Under the pieces are notes generated by a model. That model saw only the letters and a program-made list of their open reading frames with translations, ran no database searches and was not told the DNA's origin. This document shows positions 7,952 through 17,167 of a stretch of 64,000 bases of DNA, piece by piece. The stretch comes from Runella defluvii. GTDB taxonomy: Bacteria; Bacteroidota; Bacteroidia; Cytophagales; Spirosomataceae. Location of the stretch: positions 379,845-443,844 of the forward strand of contig NZ_JACIBY010000005.1 of NCBI RefSeq assembly GCF_014195535.1. The letters are read 5' to 3'. Every line of letters starts with the position of its first letter. Positions within the stretch are counted from its first letter, which is position 1. The position numbers were made by a program, and so were the translations under genes.

Positions 7952-9808
7952 ATGAAAACAAATCTTTTTTGCCTGATTTTAAGCGTATTTACGTTGTTTG
8001 CTTGCGCTCAATCTACTCCCGTTACAGTCACGGGTACTGTGCTTGAAGAAGGGCTGTTGACCCCCATTTCAGGCGTAACAATTGCTATTAAAGGAACAAA
8101 CAAAGGCACTACTACCGACGTCCACGGGCGGTATTCGCTGGCCGCTCGCAGGGGTGACAAACTGGTTTTTAGCTTTGTTGGCTACCAAACCATCGAACGA
8201 ACCATCGGCAAAGATTCGGTGGTGAATGTCAAGCTCAAAGTAGCTCACGAAGCCTTGCAAGAGGTTGTGGTAACTGGCCTTAGTAAACGCGCGGTAAAGA
8301 GCATGGCTGCGCCTGCCTCTTCTTTTGCCTTGATGGGTACGCCTCCTCCCGCCATGCAAATGGACTTCAATGCCGAAGAATACAAAGGCATCAATGAAAA
8401 CGGTTTTCATAACCCTAAAAACAACCCGCTCACCACGTTTTCGATTGACGTAGATCGGGCGGCTTACAGCAACGTGCGCCGACTGCTGAATTTGGGGCAA
8501 TTTCCGCAGAAAGACATGGTGCGGATTGAGGAAATGATTAACTATTTTGACTACGACTATCCGCAGCCCAAAGGCGAGCACCCCGTAGTTATTCAAACCG
8601 AACTATCGGATTCGCCTTGGAATAAAGGCTTAAAATTGCTTCACATCGGGCTACAGGCCAAAACCATTCCTAGCGATAACCTGCCTGCGTCAAACTTGGT
8701 GTTTTTGGTGGACGTATCGGGGTCGATGGGAATGCCTAACAAATTGCCTTTGGTCAAAGAAGCCTTCAAATTATTGGTCAATCAGCTTCGTCCCAGCGAC
8801 CGCGTGGCTATGGTGGTGTACGCAGGAGCGGCAGGAACAGTGCTCCCCTCTACCCCTGGTAATCAGGCTTCTACCATCAAAGACGCCTTAGACAATCTTC
8901 AAGCGGGAGGTTCAACGGCGGGTGGCGAGGGCATCCGATTGGCCTATAAAATTGCCCAAGACCATTTTATCAAAGGAGGAAATAACCGCGTCATTTTGGC
9001 CAGCGATGGCGACTTCAACGTGGGGGTTTCGAGCGAGGGCGAATTGCAACGATTGGTCGAAGAAAAACGTCAAAGCGGCGTCTATTTGAGCGTTTTGGGC
9101 TTTGGAATGGGCAATTACAAAGACAACAAAATGGAAACCTTGGCCGACAAAGGCAACGGAAATTATGCCTATATCGACAATTTACAAGAAGCCCAAAAGG
9201 TATTTGTGCACGAATTTGGCGGGACACTTTTTACCGTTGCCAAAGATGTAAAACTCCAATTGGAATTTAATCCACGGTTTGTCAAAGGTTATCGCCTCAT
9301 CGGTTACGAAAATCGAATGTTGAACAACGAAGACTTCCACAACGATAAAAAAGACGCGGGCGACATGGGCAGCGGCCATACCGTGACGGCCTTGTACGAA
9401 ATCATTCCCGCAGGAGTGGAAAGCGCTTATTTGAATAAGGTAGATGACTTAAAATACCAAAAAAGTGCGGAAGTCGCCACTTCTTCGGACGAACTGGTGA
9501 CCATCAAACTACGCTACAAACAACCCGATAGTGAGACAAGCCGCCTTTTTGAAGTACCTGTACGTAATGCAGCTACGCCTTTGGCCAACACCTCCAATAA
9601 CTTCCATTTTGCGGCAGCGGTAGCCGAATGGGGATTATTGCTTCGCGGTTCCGAATTTAAGGGAGAAGCCTCTTATGATCAGGTTATTGACCTTGCCAAA
9701 GGAGCTATTGTCAAAGACCCAGAAGGCTATCGCGCCGAGTTTGTGCGCTTGGTCAAATTGGCTCAGTCGCTGGATACCTCCAAAACAGTTGCCAAAAAAG
9801 ACGAATAA
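7952..9808 (+). CDS. Von Willebrand factor type A lipoprotein (YfbK-like)
   Basis: A 618-residue surface or periplasmic lipoprotein. The signal peptide ends in the lipobox LFAC with Cys18. A CarboxypepD_reg-like domain follows (TVTGTVLEEG to LQEVVVTG, about 25-110). Next is the conserved VWA_N region (ENGFHNPKNNPLTTFSIDVD, then MVRIEEMINYFDY), and a von Willebrand A domain whose MIDAS motif is D254-V-S-G-S258. The last 170 residues match the DUF3520-type C-terminal domain of the YfbK family. YfbK-like proteins are widespread in Bacteroidota and are often near an ECF sigma factor and a carboxypeptidase-regulatory/TonB-C protein, as here, in the divergent orientation. The vWA domain probably binds a protein ligand through a divalent metal. 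The precise role is unknown. Confidence 0.9.
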   Translation: MKTNLFCLILSVFTLFACAQSTPVTVTGTVLEEGLLTPISGVTIAIKGTNKGTTTDVHGRYSLAARRGDKLVFSFVGYQTIERTIGKDSVVNVKLKVAHEALQEVVVTGLSKRAVKSMAAPASSFALMGTPPPAMQMDFNAEEYKGINENGFHNPKNNPLTTFSIDVDRAAYSNVRRLLNLGQFPQKDMVRIEEMINYFDYDYPQPKGEHPVVIQTELSDSPWNKGLKLLHIGLQAKTIPSDNLPASNLVFLVDVSGSMGMPNKLPLVKEAFKLLVNQLRPSDRVAMVVYAGAAGTVLPSTPGNQASTIKDALDNLQAGGSTAGGEGIRLAYKIAQDHFIKGGNNRVILASDGDFNVGVSSEGELQRLVEEKRQSGVYLSVLGFGMGNYKDNKMETLADKGNGNYAYIDNLQEAQKVFVHEFGGTLFTVAKDVKLQLEFNPRFVKGYRLIGYENRMLNNEDFHNDKKDAGDMGSGHTVTALYEIIPAGVESAYLNKVDDLKYQKSAEVATSSDELVTIKLRYKQPDSETSRLFEVPVRNAATPLANTSNNFHFAAAVAEWGLLLRGSEFKGEASYDQVIDLAKGAIVKDPEGYRAEFVRLVKLAQSLDTSKTVAKKDE

Positions 9809-9815
9809 AAAAATG

Positions 9816-9846
9816 CCCGTAGGTGGGCTTATCGCCTGCCTACGGG
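9816..9846 (+). terminator. Terminator hairpin after vWA gene
   Basis: A 13-bp stem (CCCGTAGGTGGGC / GCCTGCCTACGGG, with G-U pairs at the two differing positions) and loop TTATC lies 8 bases after the vWA stop, preceded by an A tract. With the A tract on one side and a weak T tract on the other it may act in both directions between convergent genes. Confidence 0.65.
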
Positions 9847-9875
9847 TCATTTCCAGCCACTATATATAACCTAAC

Positions 9876-10514
9876 CTATCTAAACTTCCCTGTGCTTGGA
9901 GAGTAGTTGCCCAGTGGAAAACTTACGCCTACATTGAGTCCCCACGAGCGGTTGTGTACATCAGAAGCATTCGCCATCACGTTGGTAAGGCCAATGTTGT
10001 AACGCAAATCAGCGTTGAGCCATACTTTATTTTTGATGGAATAGTTGAGCCCTGCGCCCAAAGCTGCTCCCGCATCTACACCTTTGTAAGCCCGTGCCGC
10101 CCCTTCGGGATTGATGTTTACATTACTTTCATTGACAGCTTTGACCAAAAATCCAACGTAAGGCCCTGCCATCAATTTGGGACGAAGCGCGTTGCCACGG
10201 CCATTGAGATAATAGGTTCCCATGATGGGTATTTGGATGTAATCGAGGTGGCCTTTTGAGGCTCCGTTCCCCGATTCGCCCCCAATTCGCGAATACAACA
10301 GTTGTCCATTGACTCCTAAACGGCTTTCTCCACTATAGTTGATAAAAATACCCGCCGAGTTGCCGACTTTCCAGTCGTTATAAATTGGGTGATTGGTCAA
10401 TCTCGAAAAATTTACCCCTACAATCGGGCCAAAAGAGACATTTTCTTGGGCTGTTACCTGTCTTCCTGCTGAAATCAAGGCAATCATTAGGAGGAAATAA
10501 GCACTTCTTTTCAT
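9876..10514 (-). CDS. Outer-membrane beta-barrel (PorT-like) protein
   Basis: A 212-residue secreted protein with a clear signal peptide (MKRSAYFLLMIALISAGRQ, cleavage near TAQ). The mature part shows alternating hydrophobic strands with Gly and aromatic residues (FGPIVGVNFSR, YIQIPIMGTYYL, KLMAGPYVGFLV, AALGAGLNYSI, WLNADLRYNIGL, WGLNVGVSFPL), the pattern of an eight-stranded outer-membrane barrel of the Bacteroidota porin family. I start at the ATG at 10514 and not 39 bp upstream, because only that start places the signal peptide at the N-terminus. Function unknown. Confidence 0.82.
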   Translation of the reverse strand: MKRSAYFLLMIALISAGRQVTAQENVSFGPIVGVNFSRLTNHPIYNDWKVGNSAGIFINYSGESRLGVNGQLLYSRIGGESGNGASKGHLDYIQIPIMGTYYLNGRGNALRPKLMAGPYVGFLVKAVNESNVNINPEGAARAYKGVDAGAALGAGLNYSIKNKVWLNADLRYNIGLTNVMANASDVHNRSWGLNVGVSFPLGNYSPSTGKFR

Positions 10515-10581
10515 GGTTGTGAGTGAGTTTTTGTGGTTGTACTTTTCCTTCAAAAACCTCGTTCCACTTGTTCTAAGAAAA

Positions 10582-10629
10582 AAACCAGCCCAAAAACGGG
10601 GAAAATTTTCCTCATTTTTGGGCTGGTTT
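10582..10629. terminator. Long inverted repeat, terminator-like
   Basis: AAACCAGCCCAAAAA and its exact reverse complement TTTTTGGGCTGGTTT flank an inner palindromic GGAAAATTTTCC. The 15-bp outer stem with A/T tails fits a terminator, but it lies upstream of the barrel gene's start and between two minus-strand genes, so it would end transcription from the SDR gene at 10747-11457. Confidence 0.6.
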
Positions 10630-10649
10630 GTGGGGAGTTTTCGGTTAAC

Positions 10650-10738
10650 GGGGTTTTGAGAAACCCCTTGCTCAGGTTATTAGTAACCTGAGCCACGTTT
10701 TATCAGTAACCGACTGCCGAGGTTTTGAGAAACCTCGG
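10650..10738. repeat. Cluster of three related hairpins (GGTT-N-TGAG/TTAG-N-AACC type)
   Basis: Three palindromes follow one another: 10650-10667 (GGGGTTT, loop TGAG, AAACCCC), 10671-10692 (9-bp stem, loop TTAG) and 10717-10738 (9-bp stem CCGAGGTTT, loop TGAG). All share the core GGTT-N-T-G/T-AG-N-AACC although their outer stems differ, so they are diverged copies of one hairpin family. The same core recurs in the arrays near 35, 39.7 and 62.2 kb. Confidence 0.75.
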
Positions 10739-10746
10739 GCACGTTT

Positions 10747-11457
10747 TTATTTCGGCATTGTCGGGCGAACTTCGATTTTACTTGGCAGCGTGCGGGGGTT
10801 CATTTTTAATAAATCCACCACAATTTGTCCAATGTCTTCGGGTTGAATCTTCCACGCATCTTTTTCGGAAGGTTCGTGATTATTAAAGTGCGTCGCTACC
10901 GAACCTGGCATAATCGTCGTTGCTTTGATACCAGCGCTACGCACGTCCATCATCACCGCCTGCGTGAAACCTACTAAGCCAAACTTGCTGGCATTGTAGG
11001 CCGATCCGTTGGCAAAAAAGTTGGTTCCTGCCAAACTCGCAATCGTAATCAAATAGCCTTTTGACGCCGTAAGGGCGGCCAACGACGCTTTGGTACTGTA
11101 AAAAACACCCGTTAGGTTAATGTCAATCGTTTCTTGCCACTGTTCGAGGGTCAGTGTTTCGATGGGAGCAAAATGCCCTACCCCTGCGTTGGCAACGAGC
11201 ACATCGAGGCGCCCCCATTTTTCCAACACCTGATTCACCGCCGCTTGCTGAGAATCAAAGTTTCTCACGTCGGCTACGACTCCTAACGCCGCGCCTTCTT
11301 GCAATTGATTCAACTGTGCCGCTGCTGCTTCCACCGTTTCTGCGTTGCGACCCGTTATGGCCACTTTGTACCCTTCTTTGATGAGCATTTCGGCCACACC
11401 CAGACCAATTCCCTTCGTTCCTCCCGTAATCAGAGCCGTTCTTAGTATTTCTTTCAT
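10747..11457 (-). CDS. SDR family NAD(P)-dependent oxidoreductase
   Basis: A 236-residue classical short-chain dehydrogenase/reductase. Cofactor motif TGGTKGIGLG near residue 10, NAGVG, the catalytic Ser (ITIASLAG) and an intact Y-N-A-S-K pentad (AYNASKFGLVGF) are visible, followed by TIMPGSVATHF. Unlike the SDR at 5178, the catalytic Tyr is present. I used the ATG at 11457; the open frame extends 63 bp further but those residues precede the beta1 strand and are not SDR-like. Its 5' end is only about 64 bp from the divergent sulfatase start. Substrate unknown; relatives are annotated as 3-ketoacyl-ACP reductase-like. Confidence 0.9.
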   Translation of the reverse strand: MKEILRTALITGGTKGIGLGVAEMLIKEGYKVAITGRNAETVEAAAAQLNQLQEGAALGVVADVRNFDSQQAAVNQVLEKWGRLDVLVANAGVGHFAPIETLTLEQWQETIDINLTGVFYSTKASLAALTASKGYLITIASLAGTNFFANGSAYNASKFGLVGFTQAVMMDVRSAGIKATTIMPGSVATHFNNHEPSEKDAWKIQPEDIGQIVVDLLKMNPRTLPSKIEVRPTMPK

Positions 11458-11520
11458 GGTTCTTTCTTTTTCGTGTATCGTAATTATTTGTTCGTTTCTC
11501 AACAACACCATCTCCTCCAA

Positions 11521-13029
11521 ATGAAATCCCGAATCGCCCTGTTTTTAGTCGTTGGTCTGGGTATTTTACCCCAATGGTTCATGCAAGCGCCTGCTACCAA
11601 ACCCAACATTATCTATATTTTGGCCGACGATATGGGGCAAGGCGACGTATCGGTATTTAATCCAAAGGCTAAGTTTAAAACTCCGCACCTCGACCAACTG
11701 GCGGCGGAAGGAATGCGCTTTACGGATGCGCACTCAGGCTCGGCGGTGTGTACGCCCACGCGCTACGGGATTCTGACGGGGCGGTATTCGTGGCGTAGCA
11801 AGCTCAAAAAGGGGGTTACGTGGAGCTACGACTCAGCACTTATTGAAGATAAACGACTGACGGTGGCTTCCTTTTTGAAACAAAACGGCTACCAAACTGC
11901 CTGCGTTGGCAAATGGCATTTGGGGCTCAATTGGGCACCTAAAAACGACCCCGTTGTACCCGTTGATTTTTCTCAGCCCGTCCAACAATCGCCCAACGAA
12001 TACGGCTTTGATTATTCTTACATCATTCCCGCCTCCCTCGACATCCCTCCGTATGTGTATGTTGAAAATGGCCGCGTCACCGCCCAACCCAACCGCGAAA
12101 CGGAATCCAAAACACAGTACGGATGGTGGCGAAAAGGGCCTACGGGCGCCGATTTTAAGCACGAGGAGGTCTTGGAGCGGTTTGTTCAAAAATCGGTGGA
12201 ATACATTCGTAGTCGTACGTCTTCGCAACCTTTTTTTCTGTACTTGCCACTGGCCGCACCCCACACACCCATTTTGCCGAATGGGCAATGGCTAGGCAAA
12301 TCGGGGCTAAACGAATACGGCGATTTTGTGCTGATGGTGGACGATGTCATTGGGCAAATCCAACAGGCACTCCGTCAGCAAGGGATGGACAAAAATACGC
12401 TCATCATTTTTACGTCCGACAACGGCTGCGCGCCTTACGCGGGTACCGAACTCATGGAAAAAGCGGGGCATTTTGCCAGCAATGGGTTTCGGGGTTACAA
12501 AGCCGACAGCTACGAGGGAGGGCATCGGGTGCCGTTTATTGCCAAGTGGGCGGGGCATATTAAGCCCAACACTGCGTCAGACCAAACAATTTGTTTAACC
12601 GATTTTATGGCGACGTGTGCGGGGATTCAGGGCAGAAAACTCCCCCAAAATGCGGGCGAAGACAGCTACGACTTGGGGCCTGTTTTGTTTGGCAAAAACC
12701 CAACGAAACCTTTGCGGGAAGCCACCGTTCACCACTCGGTAGAAGGGTTATTTTCCATTCGACAAGGCGAGTGGAAACTGATTTTGGACGCAGGTTCGGG
12801 CGGATGGAGTTACCCCAAACCTGGCAAGGATTACGAGGGTTTGCCCACGGTGCAGCTCTACAATTTGAAAAACGACCCTGCCGAAAAAACCAACCTTTAT
12901 GCCCAATACCCCGACAAAGTAACGCAACTCAAAGCCTTGCTCCGCAAATACATTCAAGACGGACGCAGCACCGCAGGAACGCCCCAACCGTACGTTGAAA
13001 GTACCTCTTGGCCAGGGGTGAAATTTTAA
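11521..13029 (+). CDS. Sulfatase (arylsulfatase A family, Cys type)
   Basis: A 502-residue secreted sulfatase. A hydrophobic signal sequence (RIALFLVVGLGILPQWF) precedes the alkaline-phosphatase-fold domain. The metal site ADDMGQGD and the formylglycine motif C77-T-P-T-R81, followed by YGILTGR, identify a Cys-type sulfatase that needs a maturase encoded elsewhere. VGKWHLG, LYLPLAAPHTP and FTSDNGCAP are further family motifs. It likely removes sulfate from a polysaccharide or aromatic ester in the periplasm. I used the ATG at 11521 in preference to the 11473 start because the signal peptide begins there. Its last 4 bp overlap the convergent ELWxxDGT gene. Confidence 0.92.
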   Translation: MKSRIALFLVVGLGILPQWFMQAPATKPNIIYILADDMGQGDVSVFNPKAKFKTPHLDQLAAEGMRFTDAHSGSAVCTPTRYGILTGRYSWRSKLKKGVTWSYDSALIEDKRLTVASFLKQNGYQTACVGKWHLGLNWAPKNDPVVPVDFSQPVQQSPNEYGFDYSYIIPASLDIPPYVYVENGRVTAQPNRETESKTQYGWWRKGPTGADFKHEEVLERFVQKSVEYIRSRTSSQPFFLYLPLAAPHTPILPNGQWLGKSGLNEYGDFVLMVDDVIGQIQQALRQQGMDKNTLIIFTSDNGCAPYAGTELMEKAGHFASNGFRGYKADSYEGGHRVPFIAKWAGHIKPNTASDQTICLTDFMATCAGIQGRKLPQNAGEDSYDLGPVLFGKNPTKPLREATVHHSVEGLFSIRQGEWKLILDAGSGGWSYPKPGKDYEGLPTVQLYNLKNDPAEKTNLYAQYPDKVTQLKALLRKYIQDGRSTAGTPQPYVESTSWPGVKF

Positions 13030-16000
13030 AACCCCTCTACGCTTTCCTGAAGTACTTTCCCATCCGAAATGACTACAAAGGTGTAGCGAGTCAGGCCCGT
13101 ATCAAGTTTCTCTTTAGAAATACTAATGCTGGGCATTGGTTTGTTTGCATCAGGGTATTTGAATGCTCTGTAAATTTCTGAATTTTGAATTTTGGCCAAA
13201 ACAGGTTCAATCTCATAGCGCGAAATAGAGGGAACTGTTACATCGTTTGAAACCTGCTTCGGAGTTTCCTGAATTTCAGGGGCGGCAGCCTGATTAAGAG
13301 TCGGAGTAGCTATTTCAGCCGTAAAGATGGCGTAAGGCTGGGTTTCAAAACCAGGTTCGAGTGTCACTGACGTATTCGATTGATAACTGTTGGTAGAATA
13401 ACTCGTTGGTTGGTTAGTGGCTGTTATGGCTCCCGTTGCTTGGTATTTGATGTATTGGCCTCTTTCGGGGTTATCTTTAATGGCTACAGAAGGCAATACT
13501 TCGGCTTCCTGAACAAACAATTCTGTACCATATTGAGGGCTAATGGCCGCAAAGTAGAACTTACCATTGTGACTTTGTTGAGACCCACCTAAAGGTTGGA
13601 TTACTCCCGATATGGAACGATTTGCTATTGGTCGAATACCGTTAGGAGTAGCATCTATTTCCCATAGCTCAGAAGTAGTGAAGAAATAATACTTTTGATT
13701 GTGGGTAAACGTACTGTAAATACTTGAAAATTTATCCTCAGATATAGGAGAAGTGCCTTTTTGGGTACCGTCTGAACGATAAATAGGTCTAAAGCCAGGC
13801 TGATCCTCAATCCAAAAATGAAAAATAATGTGTCCATTCACAATATCAAACAAATCGAAATGCCTACGTTGGCTTAGAGGAACATCTAATGTAATAACTA
13901 ATTGTGCACCTTGTAGTGTACTATCTCTTGACCAAATTTGACCACTACCGTTATTTAAAACATGATATACTTTATCATTAAAATTGAGCATTTTTCCTGA
14001 TAATCCATCAGCTACATTTCCATCAGGGGCCGTTAGAAAAAAAGTCCCTTGTTCCGTACCATCAGTTCTACAGATATGATATTCCATTTCGTTTGGAGTC
14101 GGTCGATGTAAAGAACTAAAATAGACTAAATCCCCAACTACACCAAAATTATCAATATCCATCGAATGGCCATTTAACTCTTTAATTTTTTTGGGGATAG
14201 CATTTTTGGTTTCAATTTTCCATAACTCAAGTATACTTTTAGCATTATAAGTCCATAAAACTATAAAGTCATTATTGGCATATAAACCCCAAAAGCCATT
14301 AGTAGAAAACTGTATTTGTGTGCACATGGTTCCGTTAGTACGCCAAAGTTGGTTACCATATAAACCAAACTTAAAATATAAGTCGCCTTCAAATAGGGTA
14401 AAAAATGCCCTAAAAGTACCATTACTACTGGAATTTTGAAGTACTAATTGGGAGTTTCCCTCTTCATCAATCTTCCATACTTGATTTCCATTAACCATTA
14501 CATAAAGGTGATTTTTATAGACAATCATTCCATTAAAATAACTATCTGTATTGGTAGAATTATACCAAAGAGAAGTGGGCTTTTTGGTAAAGTCTTTTAC
14601 CATTCGGGTAGTCGCCTCCGTCCCTTTGGTCATCCAAAGCTCTCTTCCATAACGAATGTTATCAGCGCTAAAAAAAAGTGTATTATTTAGCCCAATAAAT
14701 CTTTGCTTACTGGATGCCCATTGTTCTTGATTAGGATTAGCGTCGGCGGGAGTAGTATTAACTTCTTTCAATTGGCTTATTGTATTCCCATCTATTCGCC
14801 ATACTTCACTACCACTGTCGTCATCTTTAGCACTGAGGTACAGCTTATTCTGAAACACAATTTCAGGGCGAATATCAAACAGCCCAAGGGACGAATCTAT
14901 GTTTTTCACCATGATAGTCCCCTCTGCGGTTCCATTGCTTCGCCAACACTCTTGCCGAGTCAAATCATCGGCATCGTTCGATATAAAATAGAGTTTATCT
15001 TGATAGACGATAGGTTTGTCAAATACGGCATCACTCACTCCTACGTTAATATCTTTCACCAATTGAGTACCATTGGCTGTTCCGTCGCTCTTCCAAAGTT
15101 CTTTTCCATGGGTACCGTCATTGGCCGTAAAAAACAGTGTACCGTTGATAGTCGCTAGGTTTATAGTTCCTTCAAAAGCATTGGCACTGCCCGTTCGGAC
15201 ATCTTTCACCAGCGTTGTATTAGCTGCTGTACCGTCGGTCTTCCAAAGTTCTGCCCCGTTTGAAGGTGTACTATAAACAAAATAAAGCCAATCATTAACT
15301 GAAATAAATTTAGATGTATAAAACCGATTTCCTTGAGAAGTTAACTGAACTGTTCCTGTTGCCGTTCCGTCCGATTTCCAAAGTTTATAGCCTGTGTTAT
15401 CAGTATCGGCCAGAAAATACATAAAGCCATTGTGTACAAATAATGAGCTATTCATAATTCCGTACGCAAATGATTTTACCAAACTTGTACTTGCAGAAGT
15501 CCCGCTTGTTTTGTATAAACTAGAATAACTATTTGTTGTTGAAGCCGTGAAAAACAACGTATCTTTATAGGCAATCGAATATGAACTACCAAACTCAATA
15601 GATGATTCAGCCCCTGGGTTCAAATCAATGACCAAGCGAGTTCCTTCGGAAGTACCATCGGTACACCATAATTCGTTTCCCAATTCATCAAAAGCGGTAA
15701 AGTAGAGAAGATTCCCTACTTGCGTGATACCAGATACGCCAGAAGAAACATTGTCCCCTTTGGCGATATCTTTTAATAAAAAAGTACCTGCTGTGGTTCC
15801 ATCTGATATGTGAGGTTCATCCCCTAATTTATAATGAGACGCTACAAAAAAAAGCTTTCCATTAAAGTTGAAAAGGTTTCTTGCTCCATGGTAGTAGCCT
15901 TCTGGATTATAGTCATTTGTTAATAGTCGTTGAGTACCTACCTCAGTTCCATCCGTTTTAAATAGCCCGCCAGTCGGCATACCACTTGCCCAGTAAAATA

Positions 16001-16289
16001 GAGAATTACCAACATTGGCAGCTTGCTGGATTACGTAAATATTTTGCGTAGGAGTTAGTTGGGTAGTTCCTTGTTCCGTTCCATCGCTTTTCCATAGTTT
16101 ATTAAACGTTTTTTGAGTTCCATTGGCTCCTGCAAAAAACAACTGATTATTGGACACAGTAAACAACTGAGGTTCAGAGCCATTAGACCCTAAAGCAATG
16201 TCCTTTACAAGGCGAATTGTAGGCTGAGCAAATAAGTGATTCGAAGTATTTAGCCCAGCAATTATAAATATAAGTGTAACTAAGCGCAT
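13026..16289 (-). CDS. Large ELWxxDGT-repeat secreted protein
   Basis: A 1087-residue exported protein with a signal peptide (MRLVTLIFIIAGLNT, cleavage near FAQ). The body is made of about twenty imperfect repeats of the form LWKSDGT-x2-GT-x-LV-KDI, each followed by a segment with LFFTA or LYFIS, which is the ELWxxDGT repeat of presumed beta-propeller or beta-solenoid architecture. The C-terminal 200 residues (IKYQATGAITATNQPT, VTLEPGFETQPYAIFTAEI) match the trefoil-like stack often found at the end of Bacteroidota surface proteins. A final T9SS-type CTD is not clearly recognisable. It is AT-richer than its neighbours. Role unknown; surface adhesion is a guess. Confidence 0.88.
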   Translation of the reverse strand: MRLVTLIFIIAGLNTSNHLFAQPTIRLVKDIALGSNGSEPQLFTVSNNQLFFAGANGTQKTFNKLWKSDGTEQGTTQLTPTQNIYVIQQAANVGNSLFYWASGMPTGGLFKTDGTEVGTQRLLTNDYNPEGYYHGARNLFNFNGKLFFVASHYKLGDEPHISDGTTAGTFLLKDIAKGDNVSSGVSGITQVGNLLYFTAFDELGNELWCTDGTSEGTRLVIDLNPGAESSIEFGSSYSIAYKDTLFFTASTTNSYSSLYKTSGTSASTSLVKSFAYGIMNSSLFVHNGFMYFLADTDNTGYKLWKSDGTATGTVQLTSQGNRFYTSKFISVNDWLYFVYSTPSNGAELWKTDGTAANTTLVKDVRTGSANAFEGTINLATINGTLFFTANDGTHGKELWKSDGTANGTQLVKDINVGVSDAVFDKPIVYQDKLYFISNDADDLTRQECWRSNGTAEGTIMVKNIDSSLGLFDIRPEIVFQNKLYLSAKDDDSGSEVWRIDGNTISQLKEVNTTPADANPNQEQWASSKQRFIGLNNTLFFSADNIRYGRELWMTKGTEATTRMVKDFTKKPTSLWYNSTNTDSYFNGMIVYKNHLYVMVNGNQVWKIDEEGNSQLVLQNSSSNGTFRAFFTLFEGDLYFKFGLYGNQLWRTNGTMCTQIQFSTNGFWGLYANNDFIVLWTYNAKSILELWKIETKNAIPKKIKELNGHSMDIDNFGVVGDLVYFSSLHRPTPNEMEYHICRTDGTEQGTFFLTAPDGNVADGLSGKMLNFNDKVYHVLNNGSGQIWSRDSTLQGAQLVITLDVPLSQRRHFDLFDIVNGHIIFHFWIEDQPGFRPIYRSDGTQKGTSPISEDKFSSIYSTFTHNQKYYFFTTSELWEIDATPNGIRPIANRSISGVIQPLGGSQQSHNGKFYFAAISPQYGTELFVQEAEVLPSVAIKDNPERGQYIKYQATGAITATNQPTSYSTNSYQSNTSVTLEPGFETQPYAIFTAEIATPTLNQAAAPEIQETPKQVSNDVTVPSISRYEIEPVLAKIQNSEIYRAFKYPDANKPMPSISISKEKLDTGLTRYTFVVISDGKVLQESVEGF

Positions 16290-16353
16290 TTTAGTTGTAG
16301 TTTTAACGCACTAAATATACTTTGTATCAAAGTAATCTCATAGAAATAATTGA

Positions 16354-16941
16354 CTAAAATAATTTCGGAAACAGCATCGCTACTCGACGGCGATACTCCA
16401 CATAGGCATCTCCAAATTCGCGCACGAGTTTTCGTTCTTCATACACAATGCCAATACGAATATAGACCGTAATGCAAATGGCCATAATCAAGGCTTGGGG
16501 GCTAGCTTCCCCCACAAATACGCCCCATGCCCACAAAATAGTCCCCGTATATAACGGATGCCGTACGTAACGCAGCAGCCCACCCGTTCGGAATTCGTTG
16601 GGAGTAGCCAATGAAGCAGGCGCTGAAAGTCCTAAAAATTCACGCAAATCGTAACCGCGCAGTCCCCACAAAGCAATGATTATTCCCAGGCCTTTGGCCG
16701 CTTCTGCTAGGATGTCAGCCCACCATGCAAAAGCCCAGAGGCATTCTTTAGGGAATAAACGTTGGTACCACAACAGCCCTATCAACAATACAAATGCCAA
16801 TCCATTGTACATCAAGCGATAGTATCGAAAAGCACTTCCTAATTTTTGTTCAAAAAAACGCTTGACTTGGTGGCTTGCTAATACGCTGTGTAGTAGCCCA
16901 TAAGCTAACCACAAGATGATTTGAAGTAGGTAGGGATTCAT
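16354..16941 (-). CDS. Isoprenylcysteine carboxyl methyltransferase-like (ICMT/NnrU) membrane protein
   Basis: A 195-residue protein with about five transmembrane helices (YLLQIILWLAYGLLHSV, LMYNGLAFVLLIGLLW and others). The conserved C-terminal motif of the ICMT/phospholipid methyltransferase superfamily is present: GLLRYVRHPLYTGTILWAWG, then the EERKLVREFGDAYVEYRRRV signature that binds SAM and closes the active site. Bacterial members methylate lipids or small hydrophobic substrates, but the substrate here is not evident. It is separated from the serine hydrolase gene by a palindromic repeat. Confidence 0.82.
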   Translation of the reverse strand: MNPYLLQIILWLAYGLLHSVLASHQVKRFFEQKLGSAFRYYRLMYNGLAFVLLIGLLWYQRLFPKECLWAFAWWADILAEAAKGLGIIIALWGLRGYDLREFLGLSAPASLATPNEFRTGGLLRYVRHPLYTGTILWAWGVFVGEASPQALIMAICITVYIRIGIVYEERKLVREFGDAYVEYRRRVAMLFPKLF

Positions 16942-16959
16942 ATTATTAGTATTATAAAT

Positions 16960-17059
16960 AGCACACGGAAAACACGGATTGGACAGATTGACACGGATTC
17001 ATGCCCAATTTGTCATTTTAATCCGTAAAAATCCATTACATCCGTTCAATCCGTGTGCT
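16960..17059. repeat. Imperfect inverted repeat with ATCCGT motifs
   Basis: The ends AGCACACGGA and TCCGTGTGCT are exact reverse complements. Between them are several copies of CACGGATT and AATCCGT in both orientations. This resembles a degenerate dispersed palindrome of Bacteroidota, not a gene. Confidence 0.55.
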
Positions 17060-17167
17060 AAAAAGGGAGAGCAAGGCCATTGAACGACAAAAATTGGTAG
17101 AAGCATAGCGTAGTTTCAGCGGTTATCACTATTTTCGATGCCTATCCAACGCTAACCACAAAAATCT

